In this document: positions 20,893 through 32,391 of the stretch, piece by piece
Layout of the letters: every line of letters starts with the position of its first letter
Position numbering within the stretch: position 1 is the first letter of the stretch
Source of the DNA: Archivesica marissinica
Taxonomy: Eukaryota > Mollusca > Bivalvia > Venerida > Vesicomyidae
Length of the DNA stretch: 64,000 nt
NCBI GenBank assembly: GCA_014843695.1
Contig: CM026387.1
Span: 72,017,749 to 72,081,748 of the forward strand
Direction of reading: 5' to 3'
Position numbers and translations under genes: made by a program
Notes under the pieces: model-generated
What the model was told of the DNA's origin: nothing
The model's input: the letters and a program-made list of their open reading frames with translations, nothing else
Database searches by the model: none

Positions 20893-21317
20893 AGCTGGTG
20901 ACAAATGCTTGCAAATTACATCGGAGTTTTATTATAAATTGACAACCAAGACAGGTTTGCGCCTGACTTGTAAGTCAATTTAATAAAAAATATAAGATTC
21001 AATTACAAAAAGTTATTTGCAAGCTTTCTTTACCATAAAATGCTATTGCTTGAGCAGGTTTTCTTGGTGAAAAGTGTCCTTCATTAGATGCCAAAGTAGC
21101 ATTTCATGTAAGCCATTTGACACCAAATATGACGAAAATGAGCCATAGAGTGTATCCAGCTTCCCCCAGACCCCCTGAGGGGCAGCCGCCCCTTCGAACC
21201 CCATATCTCACTCCGACACTCGATGCACCACCCTTGACAGCTCTGAAACTATGTTCGTGAAGTTGACCACCCACGATCTTGCGGACCAGCAAACACAGTA
21301 TTGTGTCTTACTCCACA

Positions 21318-21720
21318 GAATGTTGAAATGGTGGAAGAAGTTGTTTATTTGCAACTTACTGGAAGTTAGCATGGTCAATGCTAAGATTATCTACAAGGAA
21401 CATAAAAACAGATAAATTTCGTCTATCCATCATTGAAGGTCTCCTCGAAGGCTACCAGAAGCCCAGCAAGTCATTCCGACGTCCTGTGAACAATCCAGAT
21501 CGCAGATTGCTTGGCAGGCATTTCCCCACTCTGAACCCAAAGTTATAGGTGGGGGCAGACGATCATGCCCAGATTGTGAAGTTTGTTCGGACAGATCGAA
21601 AAAGAGACATCAAACCACGTATTATTGTGCTCAATGTGAAACGCCAATGTGTCCGTACCCATGCTTTGAGAGATATCATACACTCCAGAACTATAAATGT
21701 GACTGTACACCTAACCTGCA
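21318..21720 (+). pseudogene. piggyBac transposase carboxy-terminal remnant
   Basis: Across two frames one reads MLKWWKKLFICNLLEVSMVN followed by AKIIYKEHKN, then after a stop CPDCEVC, TTYYCAQCETPMC and CFERYHTLQNYKC. This is the end of a piggyBac DDE domain followed by the Cys-rich finger (C-x2-C ... C-x2-C ... C-x3-H) of PGBD-type transposases. The catalytic Asp region is absent. It shows piggyBac elements have lived in this genome, consistent with the TTAA-flanked MITEs nearby. At least one stop and one frame change break it. Confidence 0.65.
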
Positions 21721-22265
21721 TAAATAAGTTTATAGTGTTGTCATCAATTCCTGATGAAAAGTAACATTGACTGTTTATTGGATAACATTTTCTGGTCCAA
21801 AGTAGAGAAATTTGTGTTTTTTTCGCACAAAAAACAACATTATTCACCCCAAAAAGCCCACATTTTTAGAAGAATATTTTTTCTCTCAACAATTATGATA
21901 TTTTGCATCATATTTGAATAGGAAAAATACAAAGTAAAGTCTATTCAATTAGTTTGTATGTTTTATTTCCAGCATTGAATACAGTAACATAAAATTGCTA
22001 ATTTTGCAATTAATTACTTGGTGGGAAATGGCTGTAAACACAATTGCTAAGAGTTAAACCTGACAGCTAATCCGAGTAATCCTATCAAAACAGGATATTT
22101 ATTTGGCATAGAGCAATGGTATTGGCAATATAAGTGGCAGGTGTTAATTGATCTCGATTACAAGTCATTGTTGGCATGCCACTAACTCATCAAAGCTTTA
22201 CAGCAGTACCCTATCAATCAAATAAATCTTGTTTACACCAATAACCCAAAAGACCAAATGTCTTA

Positions 22266-23003
22266 CCGTATACTATGTATAGTATAGTGCGCACATTTCT
22301 TACTGAAATCCTCATCCATTTTATCTACTGCGCATTATACACCAGTACAGACATCAGGACATTTTTTTCCGGACCAAAATTGACCAATATTTCATGAAAT
22401 TCGACCCGAACGGCCCCACAGTCATTCTATAATTTGTTACATTCGACAATCGTTATAAACTAGCTATTAAAACCAGTTGCCGATAGTCTATATAAATAAA
22501 TGAAATGAATAAGACCACAAAATTAGCATATATTGCGTTTATTTTGGCATAAAAGAATTTAATTGAAATTACTAAATGCATAAAAAATGGCGATTTGATA
22601 ACATCACGTGGTTTTATCGTATGTAATATTTCCCGTACTTTTCGCGTACTTCGCCGCATAAAGCGACGCTGCCTTCATACGATATCATAGAGGTAAAGAA
22701 ACTTTGTAATTATAGTTTATAGAACGTGTTGAGATGTTTGAGAACGATATGCATGTAATTTTCATGAAATCATGCCCGAGTGCATTACCGTTCCTCGATG
22801 AGGTATATCGAGTGATTAATATAAGTTGTAAAAATCACGGAGCACAATTTTTAGCGATTCTTGAGAAATGTTAAATTTTTACTTGGAAAATTGCGTTTTT
22901 CACATGCGCAGTATACATCGGAACTCAGTTTTCCCCCCGATTTTCGTGCCAAATCGTGGGTGCGCATTATACACGATAGCGCACTATACATAGCTAAATA
23001 CGG
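22266..23003. mobile_element. TIR DNA transposon family A, copy 2 (738 bp)
   Basis: The left end CCGTATACTATGTATAGTAT runs on to AGTGCGC. The right end, inverted, is CCGTATTTAGCTATGTATAG. TA is outside both ends. The interior matches the outer parts of copy 1, without the nested family B. Confidence 0.75.
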
Positions 23004-23404
23004 TATGTTACTGGAGAAAAATTTGTATGAAAATTGTAAGAAAAAAACAATTTAAGGGAGAAGTGTGGCCCTCAGAGTGCGAAGTCAGGGTCCCTAGGAC
23101 GACTATTTCACCCACATCACCCTCTAGAATGATCCCTGCTCCATATAATTTACTAACATATAGAGGTTTCCAATTTGTTTTGACTTTGGGTACCATTAGA
23201 GAATTTTGGAATGAGTCTATGGTAACATCAACTCGTATCCTGTTCTAATTATCTAATGCAAAGTTCAACAGAAACTGATGGCTTGATCTGGATGTGCTAC
23301 ATCATATATAACAAAGCCATGATCATTTGTTTTATCATATAGAAATATAGCTTGTATCGCTGCAATCATGATCAGACATACGTTTGAAGATCGTAGAAGT
23401 AATT

Positions 23405-23511
23405 TTTTCACGTGCGCAGTATACATCGGAACTCAGTTTTTCCCCCGATTTTCGTGCTAAATCGTGGGTGCGCATTATACACGATAGCGCACTATACATA
23501 GCTAAATACGG
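23405..23511. mobile_element. Family A right-end fragment
   Basis: TTTCACGTGCGCAGTATACA through TAGCTAAATACGG matches the last 107 bases of copies 1 and 2, then TA. The left part is missing. Confidence 0.7.
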
Positions 23512-26040
23512 TATATGATGTAATAAAATGTGCACAGTTGAAATGCAGCACTAGTCTAACTGTCTAACCCTGGGAATGCATTTTAAAATGATTCTGAAAT
23601 GTAACACTTACCTCAGTTGTAGTTTATGGGCATACATCATTTAAGTGGTACAATTGCATGACACATTAAAATATATTATAATAAATATACTATAAAAACT
23701 CTGTTTGGGAAAAATGGCGCGCGCCGAAATTGGCTAAAGGAAGCACAGATTTGTCTAAAATTAATTGGCTACAAAAAAATAAGAGCCAGAGCAGACCCTG
23801 TGTCTAGTACATCGTCAGATTGCGGAAAATGTCTGCTGACGGCAATTTCGTTTTGTGCGTTAATGGTGGCATTTGATATAAAAAAATATTGTGTCTTTTG
23901 TTACCTCAATATTAATGATTCATATTCATAAATATGTAATGCCAGGGTATCATGGGTATGGGGAAAATGTGTACAAGTCTGGGACTCGAACCTGAGACCT
24001 TCCCATCACTAGCATGACATTAATATTGAATATGTGAAAATATATATTTAATAAATATTTTCATAAAAAAGTGGGAAAAAAGGTGCAGGTAGAAAAGGGG
24101 CATTTTTATTGTTGCCTGTCCTTAAAAGGGCAGAATTACAAGGTCTTATTTAATGTTATTATGAGTACGAAACATTTTGAGGACGGATCAATTTGCAACC
24201 TATTGCGTATTACAATTCAAAATATATTATAGTTCGTGACAATGGTGTGGTTTCCGAGATAATTATCTAAACAAAAATTAAGCCAGAAAATTACAACAAT
24301 AATGCATTTACAATATACATTCATTTAAATAGAAACTTACAAATAAAATATAATGGGACAGACACTCCACATGCTGTGTTGTGATATGCACAGTACCCAG
24401 TAAAACTAAAAACGTGATACTATAAGGGCAAATTGGGGACTATTTGAGTTACATGTAATTAGCGTCAATTAACAATGAGATTTGCAAACAGGGGACAAAT
24501 ATGTCTGTGAACTCGTAACTGGACATCACGTAACCTTCTCATAACCTAAATTCATTTTCAAAATATGCCACACACGAGTCTATTTCCAGAGGTATGATGA
24601 AACTATGTGACCCGCAGCCGATGCTGAGAATAAGCGAGTTCTGATGACGTGATAATGCTTGGGTGCTAGGTCGATTGTTTTTCAAGGTAAAGCTTGTTTT
24701 GTCCAATGTTTATGATCAGGAGAAACTGCAAGCTACAAAAAGTGTATCTATTGAGATAATTGACCGGCATTATGTTTGCAATCAAGTATAAACAACACAT
24801 ATTTTCTTTATTGTATTAAACAATTAAAACTAGACAGGTTTGCAGCATTGGATATTCGTGTCAATATGTTCCGGCCAACTTGGCCTGTACTTGAGAAAAG
24901 GTACCGGCCAAGATGAAATAGTACAGGCCAATTTTTGGCCTGTACTTAAGAATTAGTTCCGGCCGCAAATAAATGGTACAGGTCATTGAATGTGGTTCTG
25001 TCCGGTGGCAAAGCAACTGGATGCAAGTGCCACAGGCAATTGCCATGCTAGGGGGGTCCGGGGGCATGCCCCCCACGAAATTTGTTTTAAGTAGACACAA
25101 AATGGTGCATTCTGGTGGACTTTGGGGTAAAATCAACCTCTTTTTTTATCTTAAATTTTGTCACTTTTTTAGATAATTTTTCTTCAAAATTGCTATGTAA
25201 GTACGTAACTGTTTAACTAAGGGGGGTTGATTTTGAATCATTTTTAGGACATTCAACTTATCTTTTTTTATTAAAAACCTTTATAACCACATATACGCTT
25301 ACATCCGAGCCAACGAGAGTGATTAATATAAGTTGTTCAAACTTGCTTCGCAATCGTTGTAAAATAAATAAATTATAAAAATTTAAAAAAAAAAAATTTA
25401 AAAAAAAAGAAATTAAAAAAATAAGACATCTCGCCACGATGTCGAGTGCGTAGTAAACGTTTCTCGCCAGTCTAAAAACGTTATCACCATGGCGAGTTGG
25501 CGAGTGCGAATATCCAACGCTGGTTTGACAACCAGTAGTCTGTCATGATATTGCGATGATGTTGTTACCTGCCAGGTAACAATTCTTTTTATCGGAACCC
25601 ATTGCGATGACTAATTTACTGCGCAATGAAGTTGCAATGGATATCTACTAGGGCTGCGTATTGCCAGACACCATCCGATATGATACGTATTGCAATACGG
25701 GACTGCCGATACGATACAGGCAATATCGGAGAACGGATCCAGTTTTAAGCTCATAGCATATGACCTCTCTATGTGAGCACTTGACCTCCGTTTGAGTTCT
25801 GTCTCGTCTGGGCTATTGTAGGATAGAGTAACGTCAATGATGCTCGGTACAAGATTTCATCATGTCAAGTTTGTCAACATGTATTTGTCTATGGAAATTT
25901 CTGGGATCCCAACTACTATATGGTTCTCCATGAGTCCGAGCCCGTTGCTAAAAATAGCAATGTCATCTGGAAATCAACAAGGTCAAATAATTCGAAAATA
26001 CAACTTGTAGATTTTAAACCTGATTTGTCAAAGCCAATAA
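23512..26040. other. 2.5 kb without a supported gene
   Basis: Short repeat words only: GGCCTGTACTT and GTACAGGCC alternate in both orientations at 24880-24990, forming small hairpins. GGGGGGTCCGGGGGCATGCC is at 25050, A-rich runs are at 25380-25420, and a CCGATA/TATCGG-rich palindromic patch is at 25665-25730. No open frame has recognisable features. Confidence 0.45.
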
Positions 26041-26044
26041 GCTG

Positions 26045-26769
26045 ATGTTCCCAGGTCAATATAGTTTAAACATTTTGTTTGTTGTAGCATATAATAAAGA
26101 CTATAACAAAGTTATAAAATCAACTGACGCAGATGCAAAATACGTAATAAGCAATATATGTCTTGAAATAGATACAGTCTCCAATGAAACTCTGGCACAA
26201 CAAAATCAATTCTATATGATAGAATACTGCAACACAGAAAAATCCACAAAGACAAATCTGATACCCTAAGGAACATAAATGTTAATGTACCAGCACGTAG
26301 TATGAAAGGTATTCTAATGGTGTTTAAAGACCTTTATAGAGAAAGCAGTGAAGAGTACTATAATCCAGAAATAGAAAGAGTAGAACTCACAATAGAAGGT
26401 ATGCCTAATCAGCTTTATAGTCAGGGTATGCGTTCCTACCAACAATGGGATGAAATAAACACATTCTTTGCTTTAACATCAAAACGGAACAAAGAAACAG
26501 ATAAAATAGCACATGAACTTGCATTTAGCAATGTTAATGTGGAAAAATATCTCACATCCAATTATGCATTGTGGTTAGATCTGCGATCCACAGATGATAA
26601 TTCTCTACATGGAACTGGAAGAACAATAAAAAATGCCAGTGAAGGAATAACTATTCAAATCAGTAAAAAAGCAAATACTGCTGATCCAATAAATATATAT
26701 TTGTATACAATAATACAAAATGCACAAATTAACTTCGAAGATGGAGGATTCAAAAAAGCTATTTATTGA
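26045..26769 (+). pseudogene. Polinton major-capsid-like protein, amino-terminally truncated, one frameshift
   Basis: Frame one covers 26045-26268 and frame two continues from about 26270 through NVNVPARSMKGILMVFKDLY to a 155-residue tail. The tail has TIEGMPNQLYSQGMRSYQQW, YALWLDLRSTDD, NASEGITIQISKKA and a final NINF-like INFEDGGFKKAIY. This block matches my memory of the carboxy-terminal half of the double-jelly-roll capsid protein of Polintons/adinto-like viruses. The upstream half is lost at about 26040. The ATPase frame overlaps its end. Capsid identity is likely but not proven without a search. Confidence 0.6.
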
Positions 26770-27392
26770 TTACCCTACATACCCAAACAGTGCCATAAGA
26801 TGTGGTCAAACTGGTGGTGGTAAAACAGAATATGTATTAGCTTTATTAGAAAAAGAATACATGGGGGTGTTCGCACACATAATTATATTATGTCCAACCA
26901 TCACATGGAATAAAGCATGTAAAAACAGAACATGGACTGGAAACGTAAAACACCCTACAGATAAAAAAAATAAAGATTGTTAATCCCGTTTCTTCTGATG
27001 GGAAGGAAATGCTGCAAGAGTTATTGAGGTTCTTTTTTAATCAATATGCTGGTACACTTACCTTTTACATTATAGATGATTGCTCTGCAACAAAGGAGCT
27101 TACAAAGAAAAGAGATATGCTGTCTGAATTTGCATTCTCAGGCAGACATGCAGAACAATCTGTATGGGTATTAACACAGAGATATAATTCTGTGTTAAAA
27201 GATTTGAGAGACCAAACAAAGTGGTTTTACATGTTTTACATGAAAGACAGAGACAGTTATGAGATGTGTTTACGTGAAAACGATGTTATTCCATGCGATG
27301 AAAGAAGTGTGATTAGAAAAAATCTAGCAAAGACAAAACATGCAAAACTAATACTAAGAACAGACCAGCCTACTGGTTATTGGTTAGTTTAA
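26741..27392 (+). pseudogene. Polinton packaging ATPase (FtsK/HerA type), one homopolymer frameshift
   Basis: From ATG 26741 the frame reads AIRCGQTGGGKTEYVLALLE, a Walker A P-loop, then FAHIIILCPTITWNK. After a run of eight A (26963-26970) one base shifts the frame. The rest follows: TFYIIDDCSA as Walker B, then GRHAEQSVWVLTQRYNSV as the arginine/sensor region, ending at a TAA. Removing one A would connect the halves, so the gene is otherwise complete at about 217 residues, normal for the family. Known role: ATP-driven DNA packaging into capsids. It overlaps the capsid gene by 29 bases in another frame. Confidence 0.8.
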
Positions 27393-27625
27393 ATATATGA
27401 TGGTTATCGTGATTTCATGGTTTAATATTTCAGTATTGCTTGAGTAATGCTGAGTAATGCTTAAGCAATGCTAGTATTGCAACAATTAATATTACTTCTA
27501 CATTACTAAAATGCTACTTGATTTATTAAACGTAGCATCAGCTGTTGTTAATATTACTTTTGGATGTGTGTTTGTGTTTTATTTCTTGAAAAAAAAAAAA
27601 AAAACATATACAAAGAATAATTGAC
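27393..27625. other. Intergenic spacer in Polinton B with TTGCTTGAGTAATGCT-like short repeats
   Basis: AGTAATGCT and AGCAATGCT words recur at 27435-27475, then a run of 15 A sits at 27590-27604. A frame from 27511 (MLLDLLNVASAVVNITFGCV) resembles a small membrane peptide but is short. Confidence 0.35.
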
Positions 27626-28060
27626 ATGGATGTTGAAGAACTGTTGCAAGACGTGACTGACACAACCGAGCCATAAGGTGTAAAAAAGGCGACTATCTGC
27701 TATAGCACCCTATATCTAGGGCATCAATACCAATTAACAGACCTGGATAACATGCCTACTGAGGCTATTAACAAACTTTACTGTAGATATGAGGCACGCC
27801 TTGGTGCAAGCATGACTAAAACACTAGACAACTCATTTATTAATCTGTATTTAATGTGATAGATCCCCTAAAACTAATCAATGATTTAGAAGAATCCGTT
27901 TGTGAATCATGCTTTGACAAGTACATGTTGTGAGCTGTATTATAAATATGGTTTGTATTTAGCTCCCTTCACTGTAATGTTAACCACAGTGAGACATGTT
28001 GATTTTAATAAAACTATAAACGTTAATATAAATGGATACGACAGAACCTGTGATAACGAA
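27626..28060 (+). pseudogene. Conserved Polinton protein of unknown function, decayed
   Basis: ATG 27626 opens MDVEELLQDVTDTTEP, then a TAA. The same frame continues LYLGHQYQLTDLDNMP and LYCRYEARLGASMTK to a stop at 27857. After another shift, ELYYKYGLYLAPFTVMLTTV and RHVDFNK follow to about 28020. The LYxxYG...TVMLTTVRHVDF block is one I associate with a small protein encoded next to the ATPase in animal Polintons. No function is known to me. Confidence 0.5.
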
Positions 28061-28232
28061 ACCAGTTAAAAACCCAAAACGTGTAGCAGCAGGTATAAAA
28101 TCAGCTGCAACAAGAAAAGCTAAACGTGATAGCATTATTCAAATTACATGTGATGATACACATGATACACATGATACACATGTTACACATGTTAATATAC
28201 TGATATATCAATGCAACATAAAAACATTATAA
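28032..28232 (+). CDS. Small basic Polinton protein
   Basis: A 66-residue frame begins MDTTEPVITKPVKNPKRVAA and has KSAATRKAKRD. Then a 9-bp repeat GATACACAT (28152-28190) gives DTHDTHDTH. The KNPKRVAAG-x-K-x-A pattern is typical of a short basic protein in animal Polintons. The carboxy terminus overlaps the next gene's start (ATG 28211) in another frame. A DNA-binding role is only inference from charge. Confidence 0.5.
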   Translation: MDTTEPVITKPVKNPKRVAAGIKSAATRKAKRDSIIQITCDDTHDTHDTHVTHVNILIYQCNIKTL

Positions 28233-28234
28233 TT

Positions 28235-29544
28235 GCAGGGCGTTCACTAGAATTTGAAAGTCAAGAGTCAATGACCCTTGAGGTCAAAATCTGAAGAGTC
28301 AAGCTGGATTTTTCAAGAGTCAAACTGGATTTTTCAAGAGTCAATACCCGGTATGCATGTTGGTAATTTCCGTACAGATAACTTTTTACCGACCAAAGTC
28401 CATATAATAACCTCTGGACAAGGTATGTCTTGGGTGCTGCCAGTAATTTGCTGCCAGTAATTTTGTTATAATAATTAGAGAAAACATTGACTAGTTTGCT
28501 GAGCTTTGCATCTGGGTTTAGAACCGTAGGAGTATTTAAGTTTCATGTTACTTTGTGTACAGACAAGAAACTGTTTCTTCATGTAGAGCATCGGATTTGG
28601 AATAGAACTGTCCGGGTTTGATACTGAGCAAAGGTCACCAAATAATCCTGCATCCAGATTAACCTTGACAAACCAATACAAATGTCGATTATACAAAATA
28701 CATTTTTTTAGCTGATCTGCATTTAGTTTTATTTTTCATGAAATTGGTACGAAACGAGTACGAAACGGATCGAGTACGGTTCCTCGACATTGTAAAACAT
28801 GAATATCTTATATAAAGGGGACATATTCATTTTAATATCTATGATTTTTTTTAATTTAAGCACATTTTTATGCATATGTAATATGTATAATTAGTATCAT
28901 ATGCGAAATCAACTGAAATTCCGGTTATTATGGGGAGTGAAATTGATTTTTGATCAGCTGTTCCCAAACTGGCACGAATCTGAAAATGTTCATTCATTAT
29001 GATAACGACGTGAACACTCAGAATTACTATGAAATTTCATAAAATATATTTAGTTACGAATTGCAATAAATCATAAAAACTCGTAAATTAAATTATGTAT
29101 TGGCTACAAAGTAGTTTTCAAAAATTTCAAAACAAAATACGGGTAACTTATAGTTTGTTCCGGAAAATGATTTTGTTATTAACAATAAGATAAAAGCATG
29201 ACCTTTTAATAAATATGCATTAAATTAGCAGAAAAGTCGTATTTTCATGTAAATTTGGTTCCAACTTTACGCGAATATATCTAGGCAAATTTTACAGACA
29301 ACTTCGTTCATTGGCCAAAGCCGGATTTAGGCGTTTATTTTTAGACGGACTCCGCCCTCTCCGATCGTATTTGACAGGCAGATTAGGATAATTACACTGT
29401 TGAGAATATGTTCGATGACGCTTGACCGCTCATCGTCCCGGGTCAAAGTTGACCCACTACGCATTTTCACCAAGAGTCAAACAAGCGTCTTTACTGATTT
29501 TCATGCGTCAAAACCCGGGAGCTCGGTTCAAATGAACGCCCTGC
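28235..29544. mobile_element. 1,310-bp TIR element with GCAGGGCGTTCA ends and AATT duplication
   Basis: GCAGGGCGTTCA at the left and TGAACGCCCTGC at the right are perfect 12-bp inverted termini, flanked by AATT at 28231-28234 and 29545-29548. Near the left end AGAGTCAA recurs four times within 70 bases. Near the right end CAAGAGTCAAAC, GTCAAAG and GCGTCAAAAC words recur, so subterminal transposase-binding repeats are likely. There is no transposase inside. A SINE fragment is nested at 28577-28640. I do not assign a superfamily; a 4-bp duplication could also be read as part of a longer degenerate one. Confidence 0.7.
28577..28640 (+). repeat. SINE family 1 fragment
   Basis: GTAGAGCATCGGATTTGGAA and GTCCGGGTTTGATACTGAGC match the head of the copies at 779 and 3564. 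The body is missing. Confidence 0.6.
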
Positions 29545-29699
29545 AATTGGTAGTGTGGCTTTAGTTGTTGCAAGCGTATTATTAATGTGGAGGACCAAAT
29601 CAGACTCCCAAACTGATGAACAAATTCACGACACCTCTCAAACAACAGATCCTTTTGAATTTAATTAAAATCTAATCTTTTTTAATCCATAAACAAACA

Positions 29700-29810
29700 A
29701 TGACAGCCCCATCAATCGATAGTAAACATATAGTTAACATGGTGTATCATGCAGGTGTTGAATCTGTTCTTACAATAGGTTATTCACAGCTGACAAAGAA
29801 AATATTTAAC
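29700..29810 (+). pseudogene. Truncated small Polinton gene, cut at a TTAA
   Basis: ATG 29700 reads MTAPSIDSKHIVNMVYHAG, then SVLTIGYSQLTKKIFN, resembling a short Polinton protein with a GYSxLxKK motif. The frame runs into the TTAA at 29807-29810, where the piggyBac-like MITE begins. The original sequence seems to resume after the other TTAA at 40531-40534. By chance the frame stays open through the MITE end and into the THAP exon at 30000, giving a 212-residue composite that should not be taken as one gene. Confidence 0.5.
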
Positions 29811-29999
29811 CCTTTCCCTCATAATAAAACAGTCATATCAGGTTCTCCAGCCCAATACAGTAACTATATAATAGCTTATCAGCTACCAATAGTCCAATTC
29901 GGAAAGTCTATCGATAGTCAATACATGATTACCGTTCTTATCTACTCTTCAAATAAGTTTACTTCCGGTGTGCAAATTATTATTAAGCGTCTATGCAAA

Positions 30000-32391
30000 A
30001 TGGCTACCATTCCCAAATCTACTAAGAAAAAGAGATATTACTGCTCAGTTTGTTCGAATTATCGAGGAAAGCTGGTTGATGGACAATCAATTATACTGCA
30101 TAGATTCCCTGTAAAGGAATCCTTGCGGAAATTATGGGTGAAGCGAGTGAAAACTGTTATGAAAAACTTTACAATGAATGATTCACATTCACGAGTGTGT
30201 TCGGCTCACTTTGAAAATGGTAGAATGTGCCATGGTAACGATATACCGTCAATCTTCAAGATCAATGCGAGGACAAAATCGTTTGCTACACGATCTGTAA
30301 GTTATTTTATATTGAACTACAATTGTTTTTTAAATTAAGCGGATTTTCGAATTGGTGAAAAGTGGGTGGGGTATTGTTTACTCATAAGACATAACACTTA
30401 GAACTGACACCCAAGTCAGAGTTTGAACACATGACAATTTGAGACTACATTACCTGGAGGCGTACACTATTGCATTGCTATATGGCTAGCACTATAGTGA
30501 GAGTCCCTATATTCTTTTACAAGAAATGCAGTATGGCATGGGTAGGGAAAATTGTATTCATGACCAGTACTAAGCAATGTGTTTGCAGTGCCATGCTCAA
30601 TGACATTACATATGTGGCCAAACCGAGCAACGAAAGGGGTACCGTTTGATTCCAAATCCAACGCTCTACCACTGGACAACACTATTTTAATGAATGAAAG
30701 AAAATGAATAATAATGACATTATTGTGCACAGATATTTTTAAACTGCCATTCAGGCGATTTGTAGCTTTTATTTTAACAATGACACTTGTGTATACTATC
30801 AACCGAACAAGATTTACAAGAATCTGTTTTATTCAATGCTATTTTATCGGTTTCTGGTGAAGTGATGTCACTAGGAACTAAGAATTGTTCACTTAGTCCT
30901 CTTTATGTAATGCATGAATAAATTATAACATAATCATATCCAATGTAAAGCACAAAGAAGTACTGTTTCTTAAATTGAATGTGTAATGTACATACATGTA
31001 GTAACTGTTCGAACCCGTGACCACCAATTCTGATATTATAATTAGTTATTTAGACAATATATATAATAAATGATAAACACTACATACATGTACTTCATTT
31101 ATTCCAGGCAGTAATACCGGCAATACCACCAATGACCCCAGAAGGAATTCATGATTCTGAAGATTTGGTTTTCGAGGACAGAATGAGTTTTATTGCTACA
31201 AAGTTGGAGGATGAACCAATTCAATTCATGACAGTTCCTGCAAATACTGCCGAAGAAAACGTTTCTGTTATTATGAACGACTATTGTGGGTATGTCGACC
31301 CTGGAACAATTAATGACTATAATCTGTCTGAGTGCAGCAAAATGCAACAAACTGAACTATGCACTGAATTGCTAACAAAATCAATGACAGATAGTTCGAC
31401 ACAAACTTCATTGAAACGCACAACATCAACAATGAGTGGGACAGAATCTCCCACAGTAAAAACTACAGAAGTAGGGATTCAGTGTTGTATGCCAGATTTG
31501 ACATTTTTTGATATTGCAGATGATGATTCAAAAGTAATGTTATATACTGGACTCCCAAATTCTGCTACATTTTATTCTCTGTTTGATGAAATGGACGACG
31601 CAGACGCACACACATCAAGATCTGGATTTGGCAACAAAAAGGGAAGACCAAGGAAACTGAGCGTGTTTGATGAGTTTTTCTTGGTCCTTATGCGTTTACG
31701 TCTAGGTTTACTGATGGAAGATTTAGCACAGCGTTTCCGTGTATCGAAAACTACCTGTTCTACCATTGTGAATATATGGATTGGATACCTTCACGTAAAA
31801 CTTTCGATACTCTCTACATGGCCAACAAGAGCAATAATAGATGCAACTATGCCACGAAAATTCAAGGAAAAATATCGCGTCATTTTAGATTGCACTGAAT
31901 TTTTCACTGAAACACCACAGTCATTAATAAACAAATCACTCTTATATTCTCATTATAAGTCGCATATGACTTACAAAGCTTTACTGGGAATAAGCCCTTC
32001 TGGGCTGATAACATTTGTTTCAGATCTTTGGAATGGAGCGATTAGCGACAAACAGATTACACGCTCGAGTGGAATTTTAGACCTGTGCGAGAGAGGTGAT
32101 GCCATTATGGCCGACAAGGGATTCTTGATTGCAGATTTAGCAACACCAAGAGGAATACAACTCATCATTCCACCATTCAAAACCCAGCGTTTTACAAGAA
32201 GACAAGTAGAAGAAACACGACGCATTGCAAATTTACGGATTTATGTCGAAATGGCAATGGCGTGTGTTAAGAATTTTAGAATTTTACAGGGTGTTATTCC
32301 AATAACTCTAACCGGTAATCTTACCAAGACACTACAAATCTGTGCTGGCTTATCTAACTTGCAGCCACCACTAGTTCTGGACCATGACTAA
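30000..32391 (+). CDS. THAP-DDE transposase, intact, two exons (30000-30296, 31108-32391)
   Basis: Exon 1 is 99 codons, ending at a GTAAGT donor in phase 0. Exon 2 follows a TTATTCCAG acceptor in phase 0 and runs to TGA/TAA at 32389-32391, giving about 526 residues without a stop. THAP finger: CSVC near residue 17, a Trp in LRKLWVKRVK, CSAHF, IPSIF. The middle is acidic and threonine-rich. The DDE_4 domain has VILDCTEFF, GDAIMADKGF and IYVEMAMACVKNF as the three acidic positions. A helix-turn-helix-like segment (MEDLAQRFRVSKTTCSTIV) precedes it. Known role: sequence-specific binding by THAP and cut-and-paste transposition. With all three catalytic residues present this copy could be active. 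A SINE sits in the intron on minus. Confidence 0.88.
30480..30690 (-). repeat. SINE family 1, inverted, in the transposase intron
   Basis: On minus, GTCCAGTGGTAGAGCGTTGG, GGTTTGGCCACATATGTAAT and GTCATTGAGCATGGCACTGC match family 1. The B box is disrupted (insertion near GGTACCCC), so it is an older copy. Confidence 0.65.

Larger units (their letters stand above)
28211..29668 (+). pseudogene. Small single-pass membrane protein of Polinton B, split by a 1.3-kb TIR element
   Basis: ATG 28211 starts a frame (MQHKNI) that enters the transposon at 28235. At the far side 29549 resumes with a hydrophobic stretch VALVVASVLLMWR, then an acidic-polar tail ending at TAA 29666-29668. Ignoring the element and one AATT copy, the frame is continuous, about 45 residues with one transmembrane segment. 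Such short membrane proteins accompany capsid genes in Polintons; the role is unknown. The gene dates the insertion as later than the Polinton. Confidence 0.6.
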
